Of a stretch of DNA of 56,586 nucleotides, positions 33,128 to 42,238 are shown one piece after another; the stretch's first letter is position 1; every line of letters begins with the position of its first letter. Position numbers and translations under genes: made by a program. The stretch lies in assembly GCA_049647585.1 (NCBI GenBank), contig JBARXY010000023.1:1-56586 (forward strand), given 5' to 3'. This DNA comes from JAGQSZ01 sp049647585 (GTDB taxonomy: Bacteria > Actinomycetota > Acidimicrobiia > Acidimicrobiales > Microtrichaceae). Below the pieces are notes generated by a model that saw only the letters and a list, made by a program, of their open reading frames with translations, had not been told where the DNA came from and searched no databases.

Positions 33128-35146
33128 CTACCCGCCTTCCGGTCCGCTGACCCGGGCTACCCCCGCGGCCGCACCCGGAGCATCCGGATCGCGTTCCAAC
33201 GCCTCGGTGAACGCCCGTAACGCCGAGTCGGGATCCCCCGAACTCTCGTGGAGTAGACCCAGGTTGACCATGGCACGCGGATCGCCTGGGCCGAGATCGG
33301 CGGCTCGGGACCAGGCCTCCTGGGCCCGGTCCGGGTGCTTGAGTTGGGCTTCCGCGAGACCCAACCCCAGTTGAGCGCGGAATGAGTAGGGATACAGATG
33401 GACGATCCGCTCGTAGACGTCGACGGCTTCGGCCGGTCTGGACCAAGCGGTCAGCAGTTCGGCGCGATCCATCAAGACGTCGGGATCTTCGGCAGCCACC
33501 CGCTGCGCGCGGTCCAGCCGACCTGATGCCCATTTCGCGGTCCGGCCGACAGCGTCCAACTCGTCGTTCTGGAGCGGGGACCCGGCGGTGATGGACTGCA
33601 CCCCGACGCGCGCGGCCATCTGGTCCAGGTCGAACCGCGCGGGTGCGACTGCCGCAGCGCTTTCCAACAGGTCCGCGGCGCGTTCCCTGTCCCCGACGGT
33701 GCTCGCGTCCATTGCATCGTCGAGACGGTATTCGGCGAGTATCTCTCCCCCCGCCCACACCAGACCTGCAGCCGCTATGGCGAGGAAGCCGACTGCGGCG
33801 AACCGCGAAGTCCGCAACCCTCTTGAGGAGTCCGAGCCGCCGTCTTTCACCCCGACGATTAGAAGGCCCGCCAACAGCCATGCAATGGGGTCGATTGCCG
33901 GGTCGCCGAATGCGAACATCAGGGTCACCAGGTAGGCGACGAGTCCGGCCGCAATCGCAGTGGGTACCAGTCGATTCCGTAACCTCGGAGTGACCGACCG
34001 AACGATCATGAACACGACCGCGAGCAGCGCCGCCAGCCCGGCCACACCGGTCGTGACGAGCGTGTCGAACACCACGTTGTGAACACGGTCGTGAAGGTCC
34101 TCGCTGCCGTGTGCGCGTTCGAACGACTCGTCGATACCTGAGGGAAGCACAACGCGCTGGGTGTCAGGGCCACTGCCCAACAGCGGCCTGTCCGCTATGA
34201 CCGGAATCGCCGTTCGCAACTGGTCGATCCGCCCGACGCCGGTCGATCGACCCAGATTGGGGGCCATGAGCGCTACGGCCGAAAATAGGACGAGAACTGA
34301 CAACGCTCCTAATACGATCTGTCGCGCGGACAAGTTCCACAAGGTCAACTGTCCAGAACTGGACCCACTTTCGAGCCGGCCCTTGGGGTCAATAGCGGCT
34401 GTGCCTTGGTCCGCTACGCCTCTGGTTCGCGTCCAGGCGGGGACGAGTACCACCGTCGCTGCCAACGCCCCGAGCCATGCCCCGCGTGTTCCGGTCAACA
34501 CCAGACCGACGGACATCGAAGTGGTCGCCGCCATTGCCAGCTTGCGCCAGAGCGGGTCCTGGCTCCGCAGGTGCGCCACGGCGATGGGCAACACCAGCAC
34601 CAGGTGCGATCCGGCGAATGTTGCGCTGCCCCACGTGGACCGGGCTCTGGTCAACCCTTGGACATCCCCCACGCCGAACAGGTCGAGTCCGGCTCGTTCC
34701 TGGATCGCCATCACTCCAACCGCCCCTCCCGCCAGAAAGGCCGACCGGAGAATCACCCGCTGGGCCGTCGGTTCGGATCCGGTACTTGCGCCCAGAACGA
34801 AGGATCCGACGCCGGCGAAAACTGCGAGTAGTCCTGCGTTGCGGTTGGGCGACCCAGCCACGCTCATCCATGGAGCCACCCCCAGAACGGTCGCCAGGAC
34901 ACATACGGTCATCCAAACGAAAAACCAGTTGCGAAGCGGCCACCGGAGCGTGCCGGTCAGAGAACATACGGCCAGACCCGCGGGAACCAAGAGCAGAACA
35001 GCGAACCACTTACCGACGTGGAACGGAGCGAACGCGCCTGGCAGAACAACCAGAGGTACGGCCCCGGCGAGGAGCGCCGGGGCCACCATCTGTAGTCCGC
35101 TCAGGCGGGACCCGCTCGGGTTGGCCGTCATCGGGTTGGCCGTCAT
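33128..35146 (-). CDS. O-antigen ligase/polymerase (Wzy/WaaL)-like protein with TPR domain
   Basis: 672 residues: about eleven membrane helices up to residue 440 (FAVLLLVPAGLAVCSLTGTL, LVLVLPIAVAHL, WLGALAATVVLVPAW, WLLAGLLIVGV), with the family's large outer loop around DRPLLGSGPDTQRVVLPSGI and HNVVFDTLVTTGVAGL, then TPRs in the last 200 residues (PYSFRAQLGLGLAEAQLKHP, AMVNLGLLHESSGDPDSALR). Such proteins join or polymerise lipid-linked glycans, or glycosylate proteins. A 15-base tandem duplication at the start encodes MTANPMTANP; the second ATG (35131) could also serve. No good ribosome-binding site is seen. It is 31 bases behind the giant surface-protein gene and 4 bases before the BTAD regulator. 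Confidence 0.85.
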   Translation of the reverse strand: MTANPMTANPSGSRLSGLQMVAPALLAGAVPLVVLPGAFAPFHVGKWFAVLLLVPAGLAVCSLTGTLRWPLRNWFFVWMTVCVLATVLGVAPWMSVAGSPNRNAGLLAVFAGVGSFVLGASTGSEPTAQRVILRSAFLAGGAVGVMAIQERAGLDLFGVGDVQGLTRARSTWGSATFAGSHLVLVLPIAVAHLRSQDPLWRKLAMAATTSMSVGLVLTGTRGAWLGALAATVVLVPAWTRTRGVADQGTAAIDPKGRLESGSSSGQLTLWNLSARQIVLGALSVLVLFSAVALMAPNLGRSTGVGRIDQLRTAIPVIADRPLLGSGPDTQRVVLPSGIDESFERAHGSEDLHDRVHNVVFDTLVTTGVAGLAALLAVVFMIVRSVTPRLRNRLVPTAIAAGLVAYLVTLMFAFGDPAIDPIAWLLAGLLIVGVKDGGSDSSRGLRTSRFAAVGFLAIAAAGLVWAGGEILAEYRLDDAMDASTVGDRERAADLLESAAAVAPARFDLDQMAARVGVQSITAGSPLQNDELDAVGRTAKWASGRLDRAQRVAAEDPDVLMDRAELLTAWSRPAEAVDVYERIVHLYPYSFRAQLGLGLAEAQLKHPDRAQEAWSRAADLGPGDPRAMVNLGLLHESSGDPDSALRAFTEALERDPDAPGAAAGVARVSGPEGG

Positions 35147-35177
35147 CGGGGCCGACGCTACCTGAACGACTTCCGCC

Positions 35178-38100
35178 TCACCGGCTCCTTCCCTCCCGAT
35201 TCAAACCCTTCCGAGAAGCCGGCGAGACGAATCGTGTTACAGCTCCGAGTGTCAACAGAACCAGTGCGAGTATGAGCATCCACAGACCCTGTGATCCGGT
35301 GTAGGCGAGTATTCCCCTGACACCGGATCCTTGGTTGGCATCCCTCTTGTTGCCGTCCACCCGGTCGGCTCCGGGGCGGGATCCAGAGCCTCCATCGGTG
35401 GCCGGGGACCCAGATCCATTGGAGCCGCTACCGGTACCGTCGGTTGTTCCGTTCCCTCCCGAACCGGATCCGCCATCTGCGACAGGGTCGACACCCTTGT
35501 CCGGATTGATCGGGACTCCTGTTGCGGACACGACCATCATCACGACCTCACCAGGATCGTGGGTGGCCGAAAGTGGTTCGGACAACGTGAGGACATCGCC
35601 GACCATCCGTGTCACGCGACGCAACTCGACATGGTCGGTACCTGCACCTATGGCAATCTGCTGGCCGACCTCGAAGCCGTTGGCCGCTCCAGCCAGCCCT
35701 GCTGCGGCCGCCACCTTGATCGTGGTTGCACCTACGCTGAGCGCCCCCTCTGCAGATCTGGTCTGCGAATCGAGCAGACTCCATCGGGACAAAGCAGACG
35801 TGGCGCTCTGTGCACGGATTGCCTTTTCGCTCGGGCTCCCGTCATCGACCAACGTCGACGCCGGAGCGACGGTGATGGTCTGGGACGCACCTTCGGTGAA
35901 CGCCTGCTCGTGCAACGGCGAGTCCTTGGTGGTCCCGTCAGGCAACACGGACTGGACCAGGCCGTTGGAACCCATGATCAGCGCAGCGGTGTCCCCCTTG
36001 TTGCCGTGCTTGATGACGAACTTGCCGACGGTCGGGTCAGCGGGCTTTGCGTGAACGGGAAGCGCGATCTGCGCCGGTGCGTCAAGCGGGATGACGTCGA
36101 AGTTCGCGTCGACCGAACCCGCTGCACCGCGACCACGTCTGGTTCCTGCATCGACGTAGCCGTTCACCCAGCGGATGTTGTAGTCGTAGGGGCTCTCCCA
36201 ACGACTGTTCTCGACGTCGATCCGCGTGGCCCGCGGTGGCCCGTCCGGACTGATCTGCAGCGCAGGCTCGTTGGGCTTGAACTGCTTCTTGACCAGTTCG
36301 GGGCCGGGCTTGACTATCACCGCTCCGGTCTTGGGGTCCTTGAACCCGAGGAACGTGGAGGTGTAGCCGTGTTCGGCGCCGATCGGGCTGTTCTGCAACA
36401 GATTGACCAACTTGGCGTGGTCCTCCGGTGACAGAGGCGAGCCATCGGTGTAGGTGAAGTCGACCGGGTCGATGTCGCCGGTGACACGACGCCACTTGCC
36501 GGTCTTGCCGTCGAGCATCATGACCACGTACTCGTCGGAGCCCGGTGAGGTTTCCTTCATCTTGAAACCCGTGTACTTGCCCTTTTGTCCACCGGTCAGT
36601 TTTCCGATGACCTCGCCCTGGGCGTTGTAGCGGTACTCAGGGATTGCGTTGCCTTCGTAGTTGAAGCTCGTGTCGATCCAGCCGCGGTCGTTCCACTGCT
36701 TGTAGGTCTTCTGGTACTTGTTCCACTCGCTGACGCGGTCCTCGAGACGTATCACCGCCTCGTTGAACTCCTTGGTGCCGGGAGTGAACCCCTTGGAGGC
36801 CGCAAAGCGCGCAGCTTCGGCGGCGATCTGATCCTTGGTGGCTCCCGAACCCAGCGTCTTGAGAATCTCCGGCTTGCGGAAGATGAGCGAACCCAGATCC
36901 TCGAACTTGTAGCCCAACATGACGTCGAGTTCGCTGACGGTCTTGATCTTCAGATTCTCCGGCTTGAGGAGCGCTCCCCACTTACGGATCCACTCGATCG
37001 AGGACGCGTGCCGTGAACGGATGTTGGCGAGGCAACCGATGATCCCGCAGATCCGCTTGTATTCAGCGATCTCCTCCGGCGTGACGCCCCAGAGCTTCGC
37101 GATGGCAGTGAGTGTCGGCTCGGCGCCGTTCTCGATCGACTGGAGGATTGGGAGGACGTTGTCGACGAACTTCACGTTCTTGGCTGCTGCGAAGGTCGCA
37201 GCCATCTTCGCGTTGAGAGTCGTCTGCACCTTCTCGAGCGCTGCCACTGCCTTCGGGCTCTGGGCCATCTTCGACAACAGAATCGGACCTGCAACCGATC
37301 CGATCTGCTCACTCATGAATGCCGAGTAGCCAACGGTCGTCTTCATGTAGTCGCCGGTGTGCCATTCGTTCTGGGTCTTCGTCAGGTGATCGCCGGCCAT
37401 CTTGTAGACCTCGTCGTACAACTCCTGGGCATCGCGCAGGCCGTACTCGACGTTTCGCTGGAGCACCGACACGATCAGGAAAGAGCTCTCGGTCAGGAAG
37501 AGGTCCTTCTCTTCATCGGTGAATCCGTCCCAGATCTTGGTCTGATATTCGTACGCCGCCACCAGCACGGTGTAGGGCATCTTCAACAGGTCCGGGATCG
37601 CGTAGATCGCCGCGATAGCGGCATTGCCGAGACCCTGCACCGCTCCGAGCATGATTCCCGCAGCAATTGCGGTAGGCGGGTGCGATGGTAACTCGATCGA
37701 ATCGTCGATAGAGATCCGCTTGAACAGGTCGTCGGACGTCGCCTTCACCTGCGCGTCCGGCTCCTCTCCGAGAGCCGTGCCGGCGCCTGGCTTTGCCTCA
37801 TCGTAGGTTCTGATCTCGACGACGTCGGGCGGACCGTCATTCGGGTCCTTCACCTCTTCCGCAAGCCCCCAGGGCTCGAACCTGGCATACGCCCTGGTTC
37901 CGCCAGACGGTTGCGCCTCGTACATTCGGGGATCGCTGAAGTTGGTCGTGAAACGGACCTGGAAGGTGCGTTTCTCGCCCGGCTCGAGGACCAGCGGATC
38001 CACCGCAACCGGAAACTGTGGGTTGGGCGCCAATTCGTCGTAGGCCAACGTCATAGTTCCGGCGTTGCCCTCGAGTTCGGGGAACAGTGGACCCAGCGTG

Positions 38101-40097
38101 ATCTTGTAGTTGTTGGTCAGGTTCTCAATCGTGCCGTCGATGCTGACCGGCGAACCGGCTTCGATGAGTTCATCGTCGGGCGGATTCGTCACCTTGGTAG
38201 TGATCTCGACATACTTCTTGACCTTCGCCTTCCATCGGACCTTTTTCACCCCGGTCGCCTCGCCGGTCTCACCGCGCTTGGCCGTTGCCATGGCGCTGAA
38301 CTCGACTTCGCCGTCGTCGGTGGCCGTGAACACTGCTTGAAATTCGGGCGAGGTCGCGCCCGCAGGCAGCGACGCAACGATGATCTCCGGATCGAGCGGG
38401 TCAGGGCGGATCCCAGATTTGTACGTCACGTACAACTCCTGGCCGGAGAACACGCGCGAGACGTCCAGATCCTGTAGACGCAGATTGGTCATCTCGTCAT
38501 CGGTTGCGTTGGTGAACGAGACGGTCGCCGTGATGTCGGTCGGTTCGAACTCACCATCCTCGGGAACCTCGTACTCGGGCGGATCGAGCGTCAGGTTCAC
38601 CACCAGGTCCTCGGCCCGGACCGAGAACTGCGACTCGATCGTTCCAGACACTGCCTTTCCATCGCGTGTGCCCGCCACCTTGGCGCTGAGCAGAATTCGC
38701 CCTTCCTCAAGTCCGGCGAGCGTGAAGTCCACGAAACCTTGCGAAGCAAGGCCCGATGCAGCGAGTACCCCGGGGAGATTTTCTCCGACTTGCACCAGTT
38801 CGGCATCACCGACCTGGTCCACTCCGTTGTCCACTCCGAGAACCTCGACGTTGGTCAGACTCACCCCGGTCATCTCGTCACCCGAGACGTTCGCGACTCT
38901 CAGGCGTACCTCGGTGCCCTCGCCCTCGTTCACGGAGGGAGATGAGTTGTCCGTCCTAAAGAAGTTCCCCTCAAAGTCATTAGCTTCGCAACTGGGTACG
39001 TGCGTTATTGCCATCCGGTACTGGGTGGGGGCGGCACCCTCCTGGTACATGGCCCAACTCAGCACGTCGCAGTCGTTGTTCAGATCAGTACTGTTGTACA
39101 GGCCCGTGATGTTGCCCGGGAGCCCCCCGATGAGCTTTGAAACGGCCTGGACCCGGCCGTTCTCGAATCGGATCGACGCACGGTCAGAGGATCCCGAAGT
39201 TTCGATGAGGACGACTCCGTTGTCGTTCACGTTCATGGGGGTACCCCCCTCTATCAGGGTGCTCTTTCCCTGATGCCAGAGGTAACGACCGCCCTGTCCG
39301 GAGTAGAGGAAATGGCCTCCGTCGCTCAGCGCCGTCGGAAAGACGTATTGGCCCACCAGACCGGTCATCGGGCTGACAGAGCCACCGATGATTGTCGAAT
39401 AGGTCGCAGGGGATCCTGTGTTCTGACCGATGATCATTCCCTTGTGGTTGACCGCCATGACAGTCGAAACCGAGGTGACCAGATCGGGAGGGGAGGCACC
39501 CTGATACTTGACTGCGTTGGTTCGGTAGTCGTAGTTCCAGCCCATTATTCCGATCACTCGGCCCGATTCATCGGGGCCGAAGCCGCTGTATACGGACGTC
39601 TCGTCACCGTCGATGATCGGCTTGGGAAGCGACTGGCTTCCATCGACGGTCTTGACCTGCAGACCAGTTTGGGAAGTGGCCAGCACCTGACCAGCGTCGT
39701 TGAAGTCGTAGACGCCCCAGACCGCACCACCTGGCAGGACCTTGAGTTCGCCGTCCTTGTAGATGGCCGCCTGAGTAATACCGTCTTGGAAGAATGTCCC
39801 CGCGACCTCGCCCCGGTTGTTGAGCAACTTCGCGTTGAATCCCTGCGGGAGCAGTTCGACCGTGGACTCGGCAGCCCCAATATCGGCTGTCGGTAGAAGG
39901 GGGCAAACCGCTGCGATGAGGAACATCACGAGCATGACCGACAACGGTCGGGTGGCGAAGCCTCGTCGCGACCGTGACGCCGCCCCACTGCCCGAACGGT
40001 CCTCGATCGAGCGTCGTCGTTGGTTCCGGATCGATCCCGCCGGACCCCCTATTTTCGAACCCTCAGGTCCAGAACTTCCAAGAACGGCATCGTCCAT
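35178..40097 (-). CDS. Giant secreted surface protein with LAYTG wall-sorting signal
   Basis: 1639 residues. A 50-residue basic N-terminus precedes a signal peptide (about 51-76, LSVMLVMFLIAAVCPLLPTA). Residues about 77-375 are repeats with the feel of HAF or propeller modules (LLNNRGEVAGTFFQDGITQA, DFNDAGQVLATSQTGLQV). Two or three Ig-like CARDB/DUF11-type domains follow (to about 720), then a long helical region (about 780-1150) and a mixed domain near 1150-1300 with WRRVTGDIDPVDFTYTDGSP. A Gly/Ser linker leads to LAYTG (1597-1601), a hydrophobic helix and a basic tail: the layout of an LAxTG substrate of class E sortases. GGGAGG lies nine bases before the ATG. First gene of the surface locus; function not recognised. 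Confidence 0.8.
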   Translation of the reverse strand: MDDAVLGSSGPEGSKIGGPAGSIRNQRRRSIEDRSGSGAASRSRRGFATRPLSVMLVMFLIAAVCPLLPTADIGAAESTVELLPQGFNAKLLNNRGEVAGTFFQDGITQAAIYKDGELKVLPGGAVWGVYDFNDAGQVLATSQTGLQVKTVDGSQSLPKPIIDGDETSVYSGFGPDESGRVIGIMGWNYDYRTNAVKYQGASPPDLVTSVSTVMAVNHKGMIIGQNTGSPATYSTIIGGSVSPMTGLVGQYVFPTALSDGGHFLYSGQGGRYLWHQGKSTLIEGGTPMNVNDNGVVLIETSGSSDRASIRFENGRVQAVSKLIGGLPGNITGLYNSTDLNNDCDVLSWAMYQEGAAPTQYRMAITHVPSCEANDFEGNFFRTDNSSPSVNEGEGTEVRLRVANVSGDEMTGVSLTNVEVLGVDNGVDQVGDAELVQVGENLPGVLAASGLASQGFVDFTLAGLEEGRILLSAKVAGTRDGKAVSGTIESQFSVRAEDLVVNLTLDPPEYEVPEDGEFEPTDITATVSFTNATDDEMTNLRLQDLDVSRVFSGQELYVTYKSGIRPDPLDPEIIVASLPAGATSPEFQAVFTATDDGEVEFSAMATAKRGETGEATGVKKVRWKAKVKKYVEITTKVTNPPDDELIEAGSPVSIDGTIENLTNNYKITLGPLFPELEGNAGTMTLAYDELAPNPQFPVAVDPLVLEPGEKRTFQVRFTTNFSDPRMYEAQPSGGTRAYARFEPWGLAEEVKDPNDGPPDVVEIRTYDEAKPGAGTALGEEPDAQVKATSDDLFKRISIDDSIELPSHPPTAIAAGIMLGAVQGLGNAAIAAIYAIPDLLKMPYTVLVAAYEYQTKIWDGFTDEEKDLFLTESSFLIVSVLQRNVEYGLRDAQELYDEVYKMAGDHLTKTQNEWHTGDYMKTTVGYSAFMSEQIGSVAGPILLSKMAQSPKAVAALEKVQTTLNAKMAATFAAAKNVKFVDNVLPILQSIENGAEPTLTAIAKLWGVTPEEIAEYKRICGIIGCLANIRSRHASSIEWIRKWGALLKPENLKIKTVSELDVMLGYKFEDLGSLIFRKPEILKTLGSGATKDQIAAEAARFAASKGFTPGTKEFNEAVIRLEDRVSEWNKYQKTYKQWNDRGWIDTSFNYEGNAIPEYRYNAQGEVIGKLTGGQKGKYTGFKMKETSPGSDEYVVMMLDGKTGKWRRVTGDIDPVDFTYTDGSPLSPEDHAKLVNLLQNSPIGAEHGYTSTFLGFKDPKTGAVIVKPGPELVKKQFKPNEPALQISPDGPPRATRIDVENSRWESPYDYNIRWVNGYVDAGTRRGRGAAGSVDANFDVIPLDAPAQIALPVHAKPADPTVGKFVIKHGNKGDTAALIMGSNGLVQSVLPDGTTKDSPLHEQAFTEGASQTITVAPASTLVDDGSPSEKAIRAQSATSALSRWSLLDSQTRSAEGALSVGATTIKVAAAAGLAGAANGFEVGQQIAIGAGTDHVELRRVTRMVGDVLTLSEPLSATHDPGEVVMMVVSATGVPINPDKGVDPVADGGSGSGGNGTTDGTGSGSNGSGSPATDGGSGSRPGADRVDGNKRDANQGSGVRGILAYTGSQGLWMLILALVLLTLGAVTRFVSPASRKGLNREGRSR

Positions 40098-40373
40098 ATC
40101 CGCCTACCTCCCGCTAGTGCGGGGATCGTACGATGGCGGCCATAACAGCCGACTAACAGCCGTGTTCGTCCTGGGAAGTTCTACCCAGGCCTCCGGAGCT
40201 GTCGCACGCTCAGAAAGGGTCTGTACAGGTCTGTAGGTCTGTACGGGTGCGAACTCAGGGGCTCCATTGGAGTGTCAGCGACCATGGAGTTGTCGCGTGC
40301 GAAAGGGGTACTCGTTGGTGCAGCATTGACACGTGGGAACCGAGACCGATCGTGACATCAGAGAGACCAGCCG
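40098..40373. promoter_or_regulatory. Divergent promoter region with direct repeats
   Basis: Lies between the leftward surface-protein gene and the rightward DUF4184 gene. TAACAGCCG occurs twice 11 bases apart (40143-40151 and 40154-40162), one helical turn, just upstream of the surface-protein start; GGTCTGTA occurs three times (40218, 40228, 40236). Either set could be regulator-binding sites. TGTTAT on the minus strand inside the first set is a possible -10. No gene seen. Confidence 0.4.
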
Positions 40374-41213
40374 GTGCCACTGACGTTTCCCGCTCACCAG
40401 GCGGCGGTACTTCCGATCAAACTCCGTTGGCCGAATCGGACCGACGCCACCGCAATGTGTATCGGCGCCGCGGCGCCTGACCTACTCAAACCAGCGCCGG
40501 CCATCGGCCTCTACAGCCACTCGGTCATCGGTGTACTCGTTTTCGCTGTCCCGCTCACGTATGTCATTTGCACGTTTCTCCGCAGACGATCCGCCCAGGG
40601 TGTGTTCGCCAACCTGCCCGACGCCGGGCAGCTTCGACTGCACTCGTACCGCGTTATTGCCCAGCGGCGACCGAGCACGTCGACGACCCTGCTCAGCGCT
40701 CTGCTCGGAGGCTGGTCCCACTCCTTCATCGATGCGTTCACCCACGAAGGCGGGTGGGGGGTCGATCTACTGGGACTCGACGTAACGCTCTTCACATTGC
40801 CGATTCGAGGAGCGATAACCGGTGCCAAGGTTCTTCAGTACCTCGGCCACGGACTGGGCTCGTTGATCGCGATCGGAATGTTCTATTACATCGGGCGAAG
40901 TCGCTGCCTTGAGCATTGGTACGGCGCTCGCGCCGTGCGGTCCGCTCGCAGTTTCTCCATGCCGCTGAAGGCGCGGGTGCAGTTCTGGATGGTCTTTGCG
41001 GGCGTCGCGGCGATTATCTCTGCTGGGCTGATCGCGGTCGGTGGACCGGCCATCTTCTGCATCATCGACGGCATCGTGGCCGGGGCGCTAGCTGCCGGAG
41101 CGCTACCCATTGGCGGCAGGGATGGGCTCCAGCCAGCGACCGTGATAGTCGACATGGGCGATGAGCCGATCAGCCCCGCCGGGCCAGGTACGCAGCCAGA
41201 TCGCAGCGCGTGA
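40374..41213 (+). CDS. DUF4184 family membrane protein
   Basis: 279 residues from GTG, opening MPLTFPAHQAAVLPIKLRWP and AAAPDLLK, the conserved start of the DUF4184 family of predicted membrane hydrolase-like proteins (His and Asp residues resemble metal ligands of YdjM/phospholipase C-like families). Membrane helices at about 46-66, 103-120, 140-165, 205-225 and 228-245; SHSFIDAFTHEGGWG is a further His/Asp-rich conserved site. The last 35 residues are antisense to the end of the DUF2332 gene, a tail-to-tail overlap of 111 bases. Function unknown. Confidence 0.8.
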   Translation: MPLTFPAHQAAVLPIKLRWPNRTDATAMCIGAAAPDLLKPAPAIGLYSHSVIGVLVFAVPLTYVICTFLRRRSAQGVFANLPDAGQLRLHSYRVIAQRRPSTSTTLLSALLGGWSHSFIDAFTHEGGWGVDLLGLDVTLFTLPIRGAITGAKVLQYLGHGLGSLIAIGMFYYIGRSRCLEHWYGARAVRSARSFSMPLKARVQFWMVFAGVAAIISAGLIAVGGPAIFCIIDGIVAGALAAGALPIGGRDGLQPATVIVDMGDEPISPAGPGTQPDRSA

Positions 41214-42236
41214 GCGGTCCCATTCGTCGGGTTCGTAACGGACCCAGGCGAGCGGTGACTCATCTGTAGCGTTCCGGCCAGCCGATTCGATTGTTGCCGT
41301 TATCTTCCAACGGACCGCTGTCGGGATGTACTGCCACACGATCGAATGCTGAACGACACGGGCGCCGTCGACTGCGAGCGCGTCGGCGAGGGCTCCAACC
41401 GTGTCATCGGTTCGGACCAGTGAGGCCGGACATTCACCCGCGATCCGCAGCGCCGCGGTGAGCCGTTCGAAGCGGGCGACCTGATCAGGCCAGACGAACG
41501 ATGACAGGGTCCAACGGCCTTCCTCTGTGGTTGCGTCAATCGGATGGGGATCAATACCGATGCGATCCGTGATCATCGGCAACTCCAACAACGGATCCGG
41601 CCCGGCTACCGCCGCCGAGGCGATCGCCCCCGATCCGCCCATGTCCGATCCGCCCATGTCCGGGGCGACCCTCAAGTCTGATTCGCTGTCGCCGAGGACC
41701 AGTTCACCAAGATCGATGGCGAAGCGATCCAGGCGCAGGTTGAGCCCGCCGGAACAGCCGAGTTCGATGAGTCTGCAGGTCGCGAATCCGGTGGATGCGA
41801 GCCCCAGGCCGAGGCCGGCGGAACGGCCGACCTCGTTGGTCTGAACCTCTCGACCAAGGCCGGCCCGTAGTTCGTCGCCGTGGGCGGCAACGAGCGAAAG
41901 CCAGGCATCGCGCAGGGTTGAATCATCGGTCGGTGCAGTTCCGCCACATGAGGGAAGCATGGATGCCCAGCCCGGTGCTGCTCCGCTGATTGCCATGCGG
42001 TGAGCGGCACCCACGAGTCGCAGTGGACCGGCCTGTCCGAAGCGCAGCCCGGCATTTCCGGAGAGGACTTCCCATGACGGTCCGTCGGCACGGATGTCGC
42101 CGGCGATGATCTCCAGAAGTCGACCGTAGAGTGCGGACCCCAACTGGTGACACGCGACGCTCTGGGCATCGAAGCGTCCTGCCCATTCCTTCCGTGCCTC
42201 TGCCGATGACACCTCCCCGGCGGCGTCTTCAGGCAT
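41103..42236 (-). CDS. DUF2332 family protein
   Basis: 377 residues matching the actinobacterial DUF2332 family: FDAQSVACHQLGSALYGRLL, the central CRLIELGCSGGLNLRLDRFA, reminiscent of an SAM-binding glycine-rich loop, HSIVWQYIPTAVRWKITATI and a C-terminus LRTWPGGADRLIAHVDYHGR. The family has no established role. A 15-base tandem duplication (41632-41661) encodes DMGGSDMGGS in a surface loop. The ATG is two bases after the tsaD stop, making this the last gene of the tsaE-tsaB-rimI-tsaD unit. Confidence 0.85.
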   Translation of the reverse strand: MPEDAAGEVSSAEARKEWAGRFDAQSVACHQLGSALYGRLLEIIAGDIRADGPSWEVLSGNAGLRFGQAGPLRLVGAAHRMAISGAAPGWASMLPSCGGTAPTDDSTLRDAWLSLVAAHGDELRAGLGREVQTNEVGRSAGLGLGLASTGFATCRLIELGCSGGLNLRLDRFAIDLGELVLGDSESDLRVAPDMGGSDMGGSGAIASAAVAGPDPLLELPMITDRIGIDPHPIDATTEEGRWTLSSFVWPDQVARFERLTAALRIAGECPASLVRTDDTVGALADALAVDGARVVQHSIVWQYIPTAVRWKITATIESAGRNATDESPLAWVRYEPDEWDRSRAAIWLRTWPGGADRLIAHVDYHGRWLEPIPAANG

Positions 42237-42238
42237 GT

